Shown: one piece after another, positions 25,423 through 34,719 of the stretch
How the letters are laid out: every line of letters begins with the position of its first letter
How positions within the stretch are numbered: the first letter of the stretch is position 1
Assembly: GCA_934338065.1 (NCBI GenBank)
Contig: CAKRGX010000010.1
Coordinates: 7,588-71,587 of the forward strand
Reading direction: 5' to 3'
Source of the DNA: an uncultured Eubacterium sp.
GTDB lineage: Bacteria; Bacillota; Clostridia; Lachnospirales; Lachnospiraceae
DNA: 64,000 nucleotides
Program-made: the position numbers and the translations under genes
Notes under the pieces: model-generated
What the model was told of the DNA's origin: nothing
The model's database searches: none
What the model saw: only the letters and a program-made list of their open reading frames with translations

Positions 25423-27666
25423 TCAGCCATTTTGCATCCTATTTTTTTCATCTAATTCTAAAATCCTTTGTCGGAGTGAAGAATACCGCATCTGTTCATA
25501 TTGATTATGTATCATTTTTCTGACTGTATCTTGCTTTCCTACGATAGTCACACATTTTTTTGCTCGTGTAACCGCTGTATACAAAATATTCCGATTCATC
25601 AGCGGCCGCGGCCCCGTAAGAAGCGGAAGCACCACTGCCGGATATTCACTACCCTGTGATTTATGAATGGTAATGGCATACGCAAGTTCGAGTTCATCCA
25701 GGTTCCCCTGCGGGTATGTTACATATTTTTCATCTTCAAACCGTACCGTTACTTCTTTATTAAAATTGTCAATCTCCGTGATAATGCCACAGTCACCATT
25801 AAATACCCCTGTCCCTTCCTCAATCAGCATCTGATTATAACCAAGTACCTTCCACTTGATCTGATAATTATTTTTCATCTGCATAACTTTATCTCCCTCC
25901 CGAAGGATCACGCCATGCACCTCCATCTGATTCTTTGATGATGACTCAGGATTCAGATACTTCTGCAGCACCTCATTACAGCGGTAAACACCAAGTTCCC
26001 CTTTTTTCATTGGTGTAAGTACTTGTACATCAAATGGCGTACAATCCGTATACTTCGGCATCTTATTGCGGACAAGCCAGAGCATAACCTCCAGCACACC
26101 ATGCGCATCCTCTCTTTTCAGGCAGAAAAAGTCTTTACTTTGGTTATCCAGCGCAATTTCTTCTCCCGCATTAATGCGATGAGCATTGACAATAATGTCA
26201 CTTTCTGCCGCCTGACGGAAAATACGGCATAACTTTACCGTATGAAAACAATGGGAATCGATGATATCACGAAGAACGTTTCCTGGTCCGACACTTGGGA
26301 GCTGGTTCACATCCCCCACCAATATCAGCCGGGTTCCTACCGCAACTGCCTTGAGCAGATTATGAAACAAAAAAATATCTACCATAGACATTTCATCAAT
26401 AATAAGAACGTCTGTCTCTAACGGATTCCATTCATTGCGTCCAAATAACTCACCCTTGTCCTCTTTTTCCTCATTTTCCATTATTGAGCCATTATATTCA
26501 AGCAAACGGTGAATTGTCTGAGCCTCCAGACCTGTTGCCTCCGACATTCTTTTGGCAGCCCGCCCTGTTGGAGCCGCCAGCAGGATTGAAAGCCCCTCTT
26601 CCTGCAGACAGTTGATAATCATGTTGATCGTAGTCGTTTTCCCGGTTCCCGGTCCACCCGTTACGATCAAAAGTCCGGTGCTCATAGTCTCCCGGACGGC
26701 AACCCGCTGCTGCTCATCAAGTGAAATATCTTTACGAACTTCCAACTGGCTTATCACACTATCGTAACTTTCTTTCCTGCGACCAATCGTTATGTTCAGG
26801 TCAAACAACATGCGCGCACAATTAAGCTCCGCATAGTACAGCGATGGCAGATAAATGTTTCGTTCTTCATCCACGATGATCAGCCGGTCATACTCCATCT
26901 TTTGCAGCACAGATGACAACTGTTCTACATTTACCTGAAGACGGTACACAGACTCCTTCAACAATAATTTTTCTGGCATGTACACATAACCGCCCTGTAT
27001 TCCAAGATTCATAACATACAGGATACCTGCACGGATACGCTCCGCCGAATCTAACGCAAACCCACCCTTTCGTGCTATTTCATCCGCTATCTTAAACCCA
27101 ACGCCACTGATATCTTCTGCCAGTTGGTAAGGATTGTCGTGAACAATATCATATAGGGCACTTCCATATACTTTATATATTTTCACTGCCAGTTGGTTCG
27201 AAATACCATATTCTTGCAAAAAAATTACCGCCCCGCGCATTTCGCGTTTTTCCTCAAACTGTGCCGCAATACCACGCGCTTTCTTTTCGCTGATTCCTTT
27301 CACCTCTGCCAGACGCTCCGGCTGCTTCTCGATCACATCAAATGTCTGATCACCAAATTTATCAACAATCCTCTTGGCCAGCCCTCCCCGTATTCCGGCA
27401 ATTGCTCCCGATGCCAGATATCGAAGCATCGCCATCTGATCCTCCGGTTCTTTCACTTCATAAGAAACCACCTTCAGTTGTTCCATGTAGACCGGATGCT
27501 GCACCATCTCCCCCCGAACGCAGATATATTCTCCTTCGTTCAGAAATGGAAAGGTCCCAACACAAGTTTCCTCTTCTCCATCTGTACTTTCTAATTCAAA
27601 CACCGTATAACCATTTTCCACATTACGATAGATTATATGAGACACATATCCCTCACGTTCTTCCAT
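25423..27666 (-). CDS. recD2: RecD2-type ATP-dependent DNA helicase
   Basis: 747 residues from the ATG at 27666 (MEEREGYVSHIIYRNVENGY), preceded by AAGGGAGC; the frame is open 46 codons further up without a site. It has an N-terminal OB-like domain, tandem helix-hairpin-helix motifs (AGIRGGLAKRIVDKFG, VKGISEKKARGIAAQF) typical of RecD2 rather than RecBCD's RecD, then SF1B motifs: Walker A VTGGPGTGKTTTINMII, Walker B DVLIIDEMSMVD, motif III LVGDVNQLPSVGPG and motif VI YTAVTRAKKCV. It is a 5'-3' helicase in repair. It starts 31 bases beyond the terminator of the flagellar transcript. Confidence 0.95.
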   Translation of the reverse strand: MEEREGYVSHIIYRNVENGYTVFELESTDGEEETCVGTFPFLNEGEYICVRGEMVQHPVYMEQLKVVSYEVKEPEDQMAMLRYLASGAIAGIRGGLAKRIVDKFGDQTFDVIEKQPERLAEVKGISEKKARGIAAQFEEKREMRGAVIFLQEYGISNQLAVKIYKVYGSALYDIVHDNPYQLAEDISGVGFKIADEIARKGGFALDSAERIRAGILYVMNLGIQGGYVYMPEKLLLKESVYRLQVNVEQLSSVLQKMEYDRLIIVDEERNIYLPSLYYAELNCARMLFDLNITIGRRKESYDSVISQLEVRKDISLDEQQRVAVRETMSTGLLIVTGGPGTGKTTTINMIINCLQEEGLSILLAAPTGRAAKRMSEATGLEAQTIHRLLEYNGSIMENEEKEDKGELFGRNEWNPLETDVLIIDEMSMVDIFLFHNLLKAVAVGTRLILVGDVNQLPSVGPGNVLRDIIDSHCFHTVKLCRIFRQAAESDIIVNAHRINAGEEIALDNQSKDFFCLKREDAHGVLEVMLWLVRNKMPKYTDCTPFDVQVLTPMKKGELGVYRCNEVLQKYLNPESSSKNQMEVHGVILREGDKVMQMKNNYQIKWKVLGYNQMLIEEGTGVFNGDCGIITEIDNFNKEVTVRFEDEKYVTYPQGNLDELELAYAITIHKSQGSEYPAVVLPLLTGPRPLMNRNILYTAVTRAKKCVTIVGKQDTVRKMIHNQYEQMRYSSLRQRILELDEKNRMQNG

Positions 27667-27697
27667 TCTTCCAGCTCCCTTATCGTTCCTGTATAGT

Positions 27698-27749
27698 AAA
27701 AATCCGCCCATCTTGTGATATAAAAGAATATTACCACAAGATAGACGGA
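27698..27749 (-). terminator. Strong terminator ending the mbl-flhO-flhP-flgJ transcript
   Basis: On the minus strand TCCGTCTATCTTGTG (27749-27735) pairs with CACAAGATGGGCGGA (27717-27703), 15 pairs with two wobbles, followed by TTTTT. It lies between the flgJ-like stop and the recD2 start. Confidence 0.92.
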
Positions 27750-27769
27750 AGCACAAAAACTTTTCTGCT

Positions 27770-28144
27770 TTATTTTGTCTGTGCTGCTGCAGTATCTGTC
27801 CCACTATTAGCTTTCATGGAATCATATAACTGCTCGGCAATCCCCAGACCCTGGCCACTATTTACCATTTGTTCGGCAATTGTTTCAAGGTAATTATCCT
27901 GAAACATATTGACATAATCTGTACTGTTGTCATCCTCATCTTCATCCGAGAATACCTTAGCAGATTCCTGCATGGATTTAAACATTTGCTGAACCAGATA
28001 CGACTCAAACTGCTTGCACGCATCCAGCATCTGCTCATCACTCTGTGCCGACTGCACTTGTTCTGACAACCGATCCGAAACCGCATCGTTTGCCGTCAGA
28101 GAATAATTAGTCAGATATGTATCACCGATTCCATTTACTGCCAT
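27770..28144 (-). CDS. flgJ: FlgJ-like flagellar rod-binding protein
   Basis: 124 residues corresponding to the N-terminal rod-binding domain of FlgJ, without the muramidase domain found in Proteobacteria. The core is LDACKQFESYLVQQMFKSMQ (about residues 40-59) followed by YVNMFQDNYLETIAEQMVNSGQGLGIAEQLYDSM. It acts in rod assembly as a cap or scaffold. It has a GAGGTGACGTC ribosome binding site and starts 16 bases after flhP/flgG. It is the last gene of the flagellar block. Confidence 0.9.
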   Translation of the reverse strand: MAVNGIGDTYLTNYSLTANDAVSDRLSEQVQSAQSDEQMLDACKQFESYLVQQMFKSMQESAKVFSDEDEDDNSTDYVNMFQDNYLETIAEQMVNSGQGLGIAEQLYDSMKANSGTDTAAAQTK

Positions 28145-28160
28145 GACGTCACCTCATTTC

Positions 28161-28970
28161 TTAGGACCGCAGATTGTTCGCCTGCTGAAGCATCTCATCC
28201 GATGCCGTAATTGCCTTCGAGTTCATTTCATAAGCGCGCTGTGCAATAATCATATTTACCATCTCATCCGCAGCTTGTACATTGGATCCCTCTAGATATC
28301 CTGACACAATCTTCGCGTTAAGATCACCGGCATTATATACTGTTGCCTGTCCGGATGCATCAGACTGAAGGTAATTCGAACCAGCTCCTTTTTCCAAACC
28401 ACCGGAATTCGGGAAATATGCCAGTCCAATCTGGATCCCCAGATTACGTCGGTTGCCCGTATTATCCGGATAAGTCAGGTTGCCAAACTGATCAACGCCA
28501 ATCCCGCTTGCCTGATAAGTATTGTTCAGCACAATCTCTCGTCCCTGCGTATCCAGTAACGGATTACCGGAACTATCTGTCATTGCCAGTCCATCCTCTG
28601 TTATAGACATGTTAAAATGTCCATTTCTCGTATATGCTGTAGTTCCATCGGGCTGCCTGATCATGAAAAAACCTTCCCCTTGGATTGCATAATCAAAGGC
28701 CCCATTTGAAGCTTGCAGAATTCCCTGCGTGAAATCTGCTGATATTGATCCAAGACGGACACCCAGACCAACCTGTGCGCCAACCGGCTTCGCTTCTCCT
28801 GTGGAAGTTGTTGATTCTTTCTGAAGATTCTGATAGATCAAAGTTTTAAAATTTGCTGTCTGTGTTTTATATCCTGTTGTATTGATATTGGACAAATTAT
28901 TTGCAATCACATCAAGATTGCTCTGCTGCCCGATCATACCACTTGCTGCTGTCCATAGTGAACGCATCAT
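28161..28970 (-). CDS. flgG: Flagellar basal-body rod protein FlgG/FlhP type
   Basis: 269 residues. The N-terminal rod signature is LDVIANNLSNINTTGYK (about residues 19-35), with the conserved C-terminal helix EMVNMIIAQRAYEMNSKAIT (about 236-255) shared by rod and hook proteins. SISADFTQGILQASNGAFDYAIQGEGFFMI marks the FlgG/FlgF D1 region (quoted in two parts around residues 77-106). Position after flhO and mbl matches Bacillus flhP. It has a GGAGG ribosome binding site; the start may be either of two tandem ATGs. Confidence 0.93.
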   Translation of the reverse strand: MMRSLWTAASGMIGQQSNLDVIANNLSNINTTGYKTQTANFKTLIYQNLQKESTTSTGEAKPVGAQVGLGVRLGSISADFTQGILQASNGAFDYAIQGEGFFMIRQPDGTTAYTRNGHFNMSITEDGLAMTDSSGNPLLDTQGREIVLNNTYQASGIGVDQFGNLTYPDNTGNRRNLGIQIGLAYFPNSGGLEKGAGSNYLQSDASGQATVYNAGDLNAKIVSGYLEGSNVQAADEMVNMIIAQRAYEMNSKAITASDEMLQQANNLRS

Positions 28971-29003
28971 AGAGTACCACCTCCAATAAGTATTCCTTCC
29001 ATA

Positions 29004-29780
29004 TTATCCCAGTCTTCCTACCTGGTTAACCGAACGATCCAACATGCTGTCATACGAACGGATCACCTTCTGATTGGCTTCATACGCACGAGTAATGGTG
29101 ATCATATCAACCATTTCGCGGACAACATTGACATTTGACTGTTCTGTATACCCTTGAATAATCTCTGCCGATGCATCCTTTTCAGCAGCACCATCGACTG
29201 GCTCATACATGGTATCACCGTATTTTTTTAAATAATCATAATCCTGAAAATCTACAATCTTTAAAGTATCCTTAACTTCTCCATCTACGGTAATTACACC
29301 TGTTCCGGAGACAGTAACCGACTTAGCCGAAGGATTGATAACAATATCACCATTTTCTCCCTGTACGGCATTGCCATCTGCATCTACCAAAAGGCCCTCT
29401 TTTGTCAGCATAAATCTTCCATCTCTTGTATATCTTGTATGAACTTCACCTGATTTGTCCGTGACATGAACAGTGAAAAATCCACTGCCACTTAATGCCA
29501 TGTCATATGTACCGCCAGTCTGGCGCACCGATCCCTGTGCGTAGTCAGTGTATGTCTCTCCAATTTTCACACCCAGACTCAACGTTCCGATGCGCTCATT
29601 ATGGTACGCCTGAGATCCATCTCTTATCTTTATACCCAATACCTGATCAAAGGCCTGGCTTGCTACTTTTTCGCCTTTGTATCCTACCGTATTGGAATTG
29701 GCCATGTTATTTGAAACAACATCCAGCCTTTTCTGCTCATTTGCCATCCCTGTCCAAGCAGTATAAAGACCTCTCAGCAT
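29004..29780 (-). CDS. flhO: Flagellar hook-basal body protein FlhO/FlgF type
   Basis: 258 residues with the rod N-terminus LDVVSNNMANSNTVGYKG (about residues 18-35), the FlgEFG D1 region (GTYDMALSGSGFFTVHV, about 89-105) and C-terminal REMVDMITITRAYEANQKVI (about 221-240). It is an axial rod subunit secreted by the flagellar type III apparatus. AAGGAGG precedes the ATG. It follows mbl by 38 bases, the same order as in Bacillus subtilis (mbl-flhO-flhP). Confidence 0.93.
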   Translation of the reverse strand: MLRGLYTAWTGMANEQKRLDVVSNNMANSNTVGYKGEKVASQAFDQVLGIKIRDGSQAYHNERIGTLSLGVKIGETYTDYAQGSVRQTGGTYDMALSGSGFFTVHVTDKSGEVHTRYTRDGRFMLTKEGLLVDADGNAVQGENGDIVINPSAKSVTVSGTGVITVDGEVKDTLKIVDFQDYDYLKKYGDTMYEPVDGAAEKDASAEIIQGYTEQSNVNVVREMVDMITITRAYEANQKVIRSYDSMLDRSVNQVGRLG

Positions 29781-29818
29781 ATAATACCTCCTTAACCATC
29801 ACTTCTGCATTAACCTTG

Positions 29819-30817
29819 TTAGTGAGGTTCCGCTTCCATCTCACCACTCAAAAACTCAACATATCGCCCTGTACCGATTGCTACGGCTGTCATCGGTTCT
29901 TCCGCCGTCATTGTTGTAATTCCGGTCTTTGATTCAATCAGTTCCTCTAAACCATACAACAGACTTCCTCCACCGGTCAGAACAATGCCGCGATCCGCAA
30001 TATCGGCTGCCAGTTCAGGCGGCGTCTTCTCCAGCACACTGTGTACTGCCTCTACAATCTGTGATGTCGTATCTTTCAACGCTTCTTCCGTCTCCTCAGA
30101 AGTTACCGTGATCGTCTTTGGCAGACCGGTAACAAGGTTACGTCCGCGCACATCAACTGCCACACTCTCTGGCCGCGGATAAGCCGAGCCAATACGTATC
30201 TTAATATCTTCTGCTGTTCTTTCACCAATCAACAGATTATGTTTCTTACGCATATAACGCACGATCGCATCATCAAAATCGTCACCTGCAATCTTAATAG
30301 AAGCACTTACAACCGTTCCTCCCAAAGAAATAACAGCAATATCCGATGTTCCGCCTCCGATATCTACGATCATGTTTCCACATGGTCTTGCAATATCGAT
30401 TCCTGCACCAATCGCCGCCGCAATCGGCTCTTCAATAATCTTAACATCGCGCGCCCCTGCCTGAAATGCCGCGTCCTCTACAGCCTTTCGCTCTACTTCT
30501 GTAACCTGGCTCGGTACACAGATACTGATGAGCGGTTTGCGAAAACGCTGTTTTCCAACTGCTTTCTGAATAAAATATTTCAACATCTTTTCTGTCACTG
30601 TATAATCTGAAATAACGCCCTGACGAAGAGGACGAACAGCTACAATATTACCAGGAGTGCGCCCTAACATAAGACGAGCTTCTTCACCAATCGCCTTGAT
30701 ACGATTCGTATCACGATCAAACGCAACGACACTCGGCTCCTTTAACACAACGCCTTTTCCTTTTACATATACCAAAATACTGGCGGTTCCCAAATCAATT
30801 CCAATATCAAAAGCCAC
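29819..30817 (-). CDS. mbl: MreB-family actin homologue (Mbl)
   Basis: 332 residues starting with GTG at 30817. Actin-fold motifs: GIDLGTASILVYVKGKG (phosphate 1, about residues 6-22), VDIGGGTSDIAVISLGG (phosphate 2, about 157-173) and GIVLTGGGSLLYGLEELI (adenosine, about 283-300). It polymerises under the membrane and directs lateral wall synthesis. I call it Mbl rather than MreB because it precedes flhO-flhP and no mreCD follows. It has its own promoter at 30874-30901, inside the gap after the SCIFF maturase. Confidence 0.92.
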   Translation of the reverse strand: MAFDIGIDLGTASILVYVKGKGVVLKEPSVVAFDRDTNRIKAIGEEARLMLGRTPGNIVAVRPLRQGVISDYTVTEKMLKYFIQKAVGKQRFRKPLISICVPSQVTEVERKAVEDAAFQAGARDVKIIEEPIAAAIGAGIDIARPCGNMIVDIGGGTSDIAVISLGGTVVSASIKIAGDDFDDAIVRYMRKKHNLLIGERTAEDIKIRIGSAYPRPESVAVDVRGRNLVTGLPKTITVTSEETEEALKDTTSQIVEAVHSVLEKTPPELAADIADRGIVLTGGGSLLYGLEELIESKTGITTMTAEEPMTAVAIGTGRYVEFLSGEMEAEPH

Positions 30818-30873
30818 TTTTCCTTACTCTCCTTTCGCTTCTCCTGTATAGTATTCCCACTTTACCTAACCTT

Positions 30874-30901
30874 ATTATATACGTTTTTCCATATATTTCA
30901 A
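30874..30901 (-). promoter_or_regulatory. Predicted promoter of the mbl-flagellar rod operon
   Basis: TTGAAA (30901-30896) and TATAAT (30879-30874) are 16 bases apart on the minus strand. The -35 box begins about 8 bases after the maturase stop codon. Confidence 0.65.
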
Positions 30902-30909
30902 AGTATTTT

Positions 30910-32310
30910 TTATAAATCTTCCTCAGCGTAGGCCGCTTGCAGCATTATCGCACATTCTACACGCTTGCGCTGCAGCTCACATCCAATCTCATAGGGCTGA
31001 TTAATGTCACCATGACAATGATAGGCATTCGCTGCACAGCCGCCGCTGCAGTAATATTTTGCAAAACAGTTACGGCACTCCTTCTTTGCATATACATTAC
31101 ACAATTTAAATGTGTCACGCATATCCGTATTCACTATGCCATCATCTACGTTACCCAGGCAGAATTGCTCTTCTCCAACAAATTGGTGGCACGGGTACAG
31201 ATCCCCCCACGGCGTAACAGCCAGATACTCTGTCCCGGATCCGCATCCGGACAACCTCTTATACACGCATGGCCCTCCGCTCAGATCAATCATGTAATGA
31301 AAAAAGTTAAATCCTCTTCCCTCTTTTTTTCTCTTTAACATTTCTTTAGCAAGACGATCATACCCTTCACAAATGACCGGAATATCCTCTTCCCGTATTG
31401 CGTACGATTCACCCGGATCTGCCACAACCGGTTCAACCGATATCTGTTCAAACCCCTCATCTGCCAGACTGAGAACATCTTCCACAAAATCAAGATTATT
31501 ATGAGTAAAAGTTCCTCTCACATAATATTTCGTCTGATTTCTCGTCTCAGCTACTTTTTTGAACTTGTCAATGATAAGATCATAGCTTCCTGCACCATTT
31601 TTGAATGGACGCATATAATCATGAACCTCTTTTCGCCCATCTATACTAAGAACAACATTATCCATTTCTTTGTTTGCAAATTCGATAATATCATCGTTAA
31701 GAAGCACACCATTCGTTGTCAGCGTAAAACGAAAATGCTTGTCTTTCACCTTCTCTATCTCCCTGCCATACGCAACCAGCTTCTTTACCACATCAAAGTT
31801 AAGCAATGGCTCGCCACCAAAAAAATCCACTTCCAGATTGCGTCGGCTGCCGGAATTTTCTACAAGAAAATCCAACGCCTTCTTTCCAATCTCGAAGCTC
31901 ATCAGCGAACGATTCCCTTTATACTCCCCTTCGCCGGCAAAGCAATACCGGCACGCCAGATTACAGTCATGCGCAATATGCAGACACAATGCTTTCACAA
32001 CTGTCTGACGCTTCTTGAAATCAATCACGCCATCTTTGTATACATCTTTTGCAAACAACGTACCATTTTCTTCCAGTTCCTGCAGATCCGAAAAAACATC
32101 CCGCATATCATCTTCCGTAATCTTCTCATCTTTATATTGATCCATCACAGCAGAGGCAATTCGCTGAAAATTCTCCACGCTGTAACGGTCCGTATCTTCT
32201 TCATCAAGCATAGCTAATGTATCATAAACCACATCATCAACGACATGGATTGACCCACTGTTGACGTCCAGCACAATATTATATCCATTATTTTTATATT
32301 GATGTATCAT
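30910..32310 (-). CDS. scfB: SCIFF peptide thioether-forming radical SAM maturase
   Basis: 466 residues from the ATG at 32310 (MIHQYKNNGYNIVLDVNSGS), with GGAG six bases upstream. The cluster motif is HDCNLACRYCF (CxxxCxxC), followed by FFGGEPLLNFD and the SPASM region with many cysteines (CGSGTEYL, PCHQF, ECRNCFAKYYCSGGCAAN) for two auxiliary 4Fe-4S clusters. Such enzymes (CteB in Clostridium thermocellum) abstract a hydrogen from Thr and form a thioether to Cys in the SCIFF precursor. The precursor gene is directly upstream. No protease or exporter gene is adjacent. Confidence 0.96.
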   Translation of the reverse strand: MIHQYKNNGYNIVLDVNSGSIHVVDDVVYDTLAMLDEEDTDRYSVENFQRIASAVMDQYKDEKITEDDMRDVFSDLQELEENGTLFAKDVYKDGVIDFKKRQTVVKALCLHIAHDCNLACRYCFAGEGEYKGNRSLMSFEIGKKALDFLVENSGSRRNLEVDFFGGEPLLNFDVVKKLVAYGREIEKVKDKHFRFTLTTNGVLLNDDIIEFANKEMDNVVLSIDGRKEVHDYMRPFKNGAGSYDLIIDKFKKVAETRNQTKYYVRGTFTHNNLDFVEDVLSLADEGFEQISVEPVVADPGESYAIREEDIPVICEGYDRLAKEMLKRKKEGRGFNFFHYMIDLSGGPCVYKRLSGCGSGTEYLAVTPWGDLYPCHQFVGEEQFCLGNVDDGIVNTDMRDTFKLCNVYAKKECRNCFAKYYCSGGCAANAYHCHGDINQPYEIGCELQRKRVECAIMLQAAYAEEDL

Positions 32311-32346
32311 GTTAATCTCCATTCCTATAACGTGCAACGAGGACTA

Positions 32347-32366
32347 GACCGAAGTAACCTTCGGTC
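32347..32366 (-). other. Perfect hairpin between SCIFF precursor and maturase genes
   Basis: GACCGAAG (32347-32354) and CTTCGGTC (32359-32366) form eight pairs with a four-base loop. No T-run follows in either direction, so it is not a simple terminator. It may stabilise the short precursor mRNA or partly attenuate maturase expression. Confidence 0.7.
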
Positions 32367-32417
32367 AGCCCTCCATTGCTCATTACCACTGTCGGATAAA
32401 AGGACAGCTTTTCCTTC

Positions 32418-32558
32418 TTATTTGTTCTCGCAGCTCTGATTTCCTACCGTGCAGGAAGTCTTGCAAGCAGACTGGCAAGATGTCTGGCACTCGCCGCATC
32501 CACCTTTTTTCATTGTTTCTTTAAGATTTTTTGTTGTCAGAGTTTTAATTCTTTTCAT
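32418..32558 (-). CDS. scfA: SCIFF ranthipeptide precursor (six cysteines in about 45 residues)
   Basis: A 46-residue peptide starting MKRIKTLTTKNLKETMKKGG, then six cysteines at 21, 24, 28, 32, 36 and 43. Cys32 and Thr37 are both present. In C. thermocellum CteA the enzyme joins these two positions by a thioether, so the numbering matches. It has a GGAGG ribosome binding site and its own promoter (32600-32628). The maturase follows after about 107 bases. The mature product and role are unresolved in most hosts; quorum or metabolic signalling has been proposed. Confidence 0.97.
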   Translation of the reverse strand: MKRIKTLTTKNLKETMKKGGCGECQTSCQSACKTSCTVGNQSCENK

Positions 32559-32599
32559 TGCTATCTATCCTCCGTTATTTAATATCAATAATCAAGCAC

Positions 32600-32628
32600 A
32601 TTGTAGCATAGTTTCATAATTTTTTCAA
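32600..32628 (-). promoter_or_regulatory. Predicted promoter of the SCIFF locus
   Basis: TTGAAA (32628-32623) and TACAAT (32605-32600) with a 17-base spacer on the minus strand, about 42 bases before the precursor start. Confidence 0.7.
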
Positions 32629-32655
32629 GAAAAATGTCCTTGAAATTGCCCGCTC

Positions 32656-32684
32656 TTGTCTTTTTCTTCCAATAATGATACACT
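32656..32684 (+). promoter_or_regulatory. Predicted promoter of tyrA
   Basis: TTGTCT (32656-32661) and TACACT (32679-32684) with a 17-base spacer. It is divergent from the SCIFF promoter, the two being about 28 bases apart. Confidence 0.55.
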
Positions 32685-32707
32685 AATGCCGAAAGGGGTA
32701 AACCAAA

Positions 32708-33811
32708 ATGAAACACTTAGAAATAGGTTTTATCGGCTTTGGGCTCATTGGCGGTTCCATTGCCCGGGTTCTGAAGAAAAAAAAATTAGATCTATCTGTT
32801 ATTGTCTACAGCAGACGAAAAAATCCCGATTTGGATCAAGGGAAAGCAGATGGTGTGATTGACAATATTGTATATGAAATAGACCAGACTTTTTCTACAT
32901 GTGACATTATTTTCTTATGTGCACCTGTATTGAAAAATCTGGATTTTCTTCCCATTCTCAAAGACATTATCAAAAAAGACTGCATCCTTACCGATGTGGG
33001 AAGTGTGAAAAATAATATATGCCAGCAAGCCAGACGTCTTGGACTGGCCCAACAGTTTATCGGCGGACACCCTATGGCTGGTTCCGAAAAAACAGGCTAT
33101 GCAAATGCCACTGACAGGCTACTGGAAAATGCCTATTATCTCCTCACTCCACTGAAGGAAAATCGTGCGGAAGATATCACTCTTTTACAGGAACTCGTTT
33201 CCTATACTGGTGCCAACTGTGTGATCCTGTCACCAAAAAACCACGATCTTATTACTGCTGCGATCAGTCATGTTCCCCATATCATTGCCGTAACGTTGGT
33301 CAACATGGTGCGAAAAAATGATAACGAGGAGGAAAACATGAAAGCCTTTGCAGCAGGTGGTTTCAAAGATATTACACGTATTGCCTCCTCTTCGCCCGAA
33401 ATGTGGCAGGATATCTGCATTGCCAATAGTGACAGCATCCGCTTCTTCTTACAGTATTTTGAAGAACAATTAAAGAATTTTGAACAAATGATCACTGCTG
33501 GCAATAAACAATCTATTCACGATGAATTCCGTTCTGCCGGAGATTACCGTAATTCAATCCCTGCCAAAAAGAGCAGCGTGATTGCACCTACCTACGATAT
33601 CTTTGTAAACATTGATGACCAGACCGGAGCCATCGCTAAAATTGCTGTCATTTTGTCTGACAACGATATCAGCATTAAAAATATCGGTATTATCAATAAT
33701 CGTGAATTCCTTGATGGTGTGCTGAAACTGGAGTTATATAATAAAGAAGACGCCCGGCTGGCCAAACGTCTTCTGGAACAAGATCATTATGATATTATTA
33801 CAAGGGACTGA
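32708..33811 (+). CDS. tyrA: Prephenate dehydrogenase with ACT domain
   Basis: 367 residues. Converts prephenate to 4-hydroxyphenylpyruvate on the way to tyrosine, using NAD. The nucleotide loop is GFIGFGLIGGSIARVLKK (residues 7-24). IIFLCAPV and LTDVGSVK (about 92-102) are followed by the catalytic block FIGGHPMAGSEKTGY (about 117-131) and LTPLKENR. SHVPHIIAVTLVN (about 186-198) contains the second active-site His. The C-terminal ACT domain (about 295-365; IFVNIDDQTGAIAKIAVILS) likely senses tyrosine. AAAGGGG precedes the ATG. The end overlaps the lipid kinase gene on the other strand by 14 bases. Confidence 0.95.
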   Translation: MKHLEIGFIGFGLIGGSIARVLKKKKLDLSVIVYSRRKNPDLDQGKADGVIDNIVYEIDQTFSTCDIIFLCAPVLKNLDFLPILKDIIKKDCILTDVGSVKNNICQQARRLGLAQQFIGGHPMAGSEKTGYANATDRLLENAYYLLTPLKENRAEDITLLQELVSYTGANCVILSPKNHDLITAAISHVPHIIAVTLVNMVRKNDNEEENMKAFAAGGFKDITRIASSSPEMWQDICIANSDSIRFFLQYFEEQLKNFEQMITAGNKQSIHDEFRSAGDYRNSIPAKKSSVIAPTYDIFVNIDDQTGAIAKIAVILSDNDISIKNIGIINNREFLDGVLKLELYNKEDARLAKRLLEQDHYDIITRD

Positions 33812-34700
33812 TCCCATTATAAAAGGTGATTGCCTGCTTATGGTCGGTAATCACCACTTTTTTATGTTTTCCACCATTCTCGCCATCTAATGTATAAGCA
33901 ATCTCTTCTTCCGATTCAATCACAATATGAGAACTGTGAAACATTTTAACATGCGAATTTGTTTTTCCCGTCAAAAGAAAAGACATTACAAGGTTTAACT
34001 CAATTGGGTTTTTCGGTGTCTGTAAAAAAACACCATCCAGAAGTCCATCATCCAGACGGACGGAATTCTTTTTATATAATTTTAATCCTGCTATTGTCTG
34101 TGCATTGGAGACCAGCCCCAAAATGCAATCCTGCTCCCATTCTTCGGTATCTGTTGTTACTCTTACATGATAGTTTTTTAATGTGTTTAATTTTGTTGCA
34201 CCATCCAGAATATAGGCAGTCTTGCCAAACAGGTTTTTGGTTGCCTGCGGCGTTTCGTACGAAACCGATGTAAATGCTCCAAAAGCAGTAACATACGTAA
34301 AATAGCTGCCATTCATCTCCCCAATATCAAAGGCATGACATTGCTCTCCTACAGCTACATCAGCCGCCGGCGCAACCCGTCTTGGCAATTTGATCGCATT
34401 TGCAAAATCATTCACTGTACCAGCCGGAATATAACCACATGGCGGTCTGTATTCCTCCGGCATTGCCATCAACCCGTAAGTCACTTCGTGAAGAGTTCCG
34501 TCCCCCCCTGCACATATAATTCGGTCAAACTCCTCACCACGCTCCCTTACAACTGTAGCAGCGTCTCCTACCTTCTGCGTCGCAACAATGGTAACATCAA
34601 ACTGCTTATTCATCATTTTGTCGATCACATCAGCTATTTTATTACGCAGAGTTCCTTTTCCCGCAGCAGGATTATAAACAAACAACACTTTCTCTGTCAC
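33798..34700 (-). CDS. Diacylglycerol/lipid kinase family protein (YegS/DgkB-like)
   Basis: About 300 residues. I start it at the GTG at 34700, because GGGAGGGAGG lies seven bases upstream; an ATG at 34727 overlaps the queA stop and lacks a site. Motifs are FVYNPAAGKGTLRNKI (about residues 7-22), the kinase glycine loop ICAGGDGTLHEVTYGL (about 60-75), and CGYIPAGTVNDFANAI (about 88-103). Members phosphorylate diacylglycerol or related lipids. It follows queA by about 20 bases. Confidence 0.92.
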   Translation of the reverse strand: MTEKVLFVYNPAAGKGTLRNKIADVIDKMMNKQFDVTIVATQKVGDAATVVRERGEEFDRIICAGGDGTLHEVTYGLMAMPEEYRPPCGYIPAGTVNDFANAIKLPRRVAPAADVAVGEQCHAFDIGEMNGSYFTYVTAFGAFTSVSYETPQATKNLFGKTAYILDGATKLNTLKNYHVRVTTDTEEWEQDCILGLVSNAQTIAGLKLYKKNSVRLDDGLLDGVFLQTPKNPIELNLVMSFLLTGKTNSHVKMFHSSHIVIESEEEIAYTLDGENGGKHKKVVITDHKQAITFYNGISPL

Positions 34701-34719
34701 ACTCCGGTTCCTCCCTCCC

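Noticed and set aside
32347..32366. Hairpin in the SCIFF locus as an intrinsic terminator
   Set aside because: No T-run follows on either strand, so it is listed as a structural element only.
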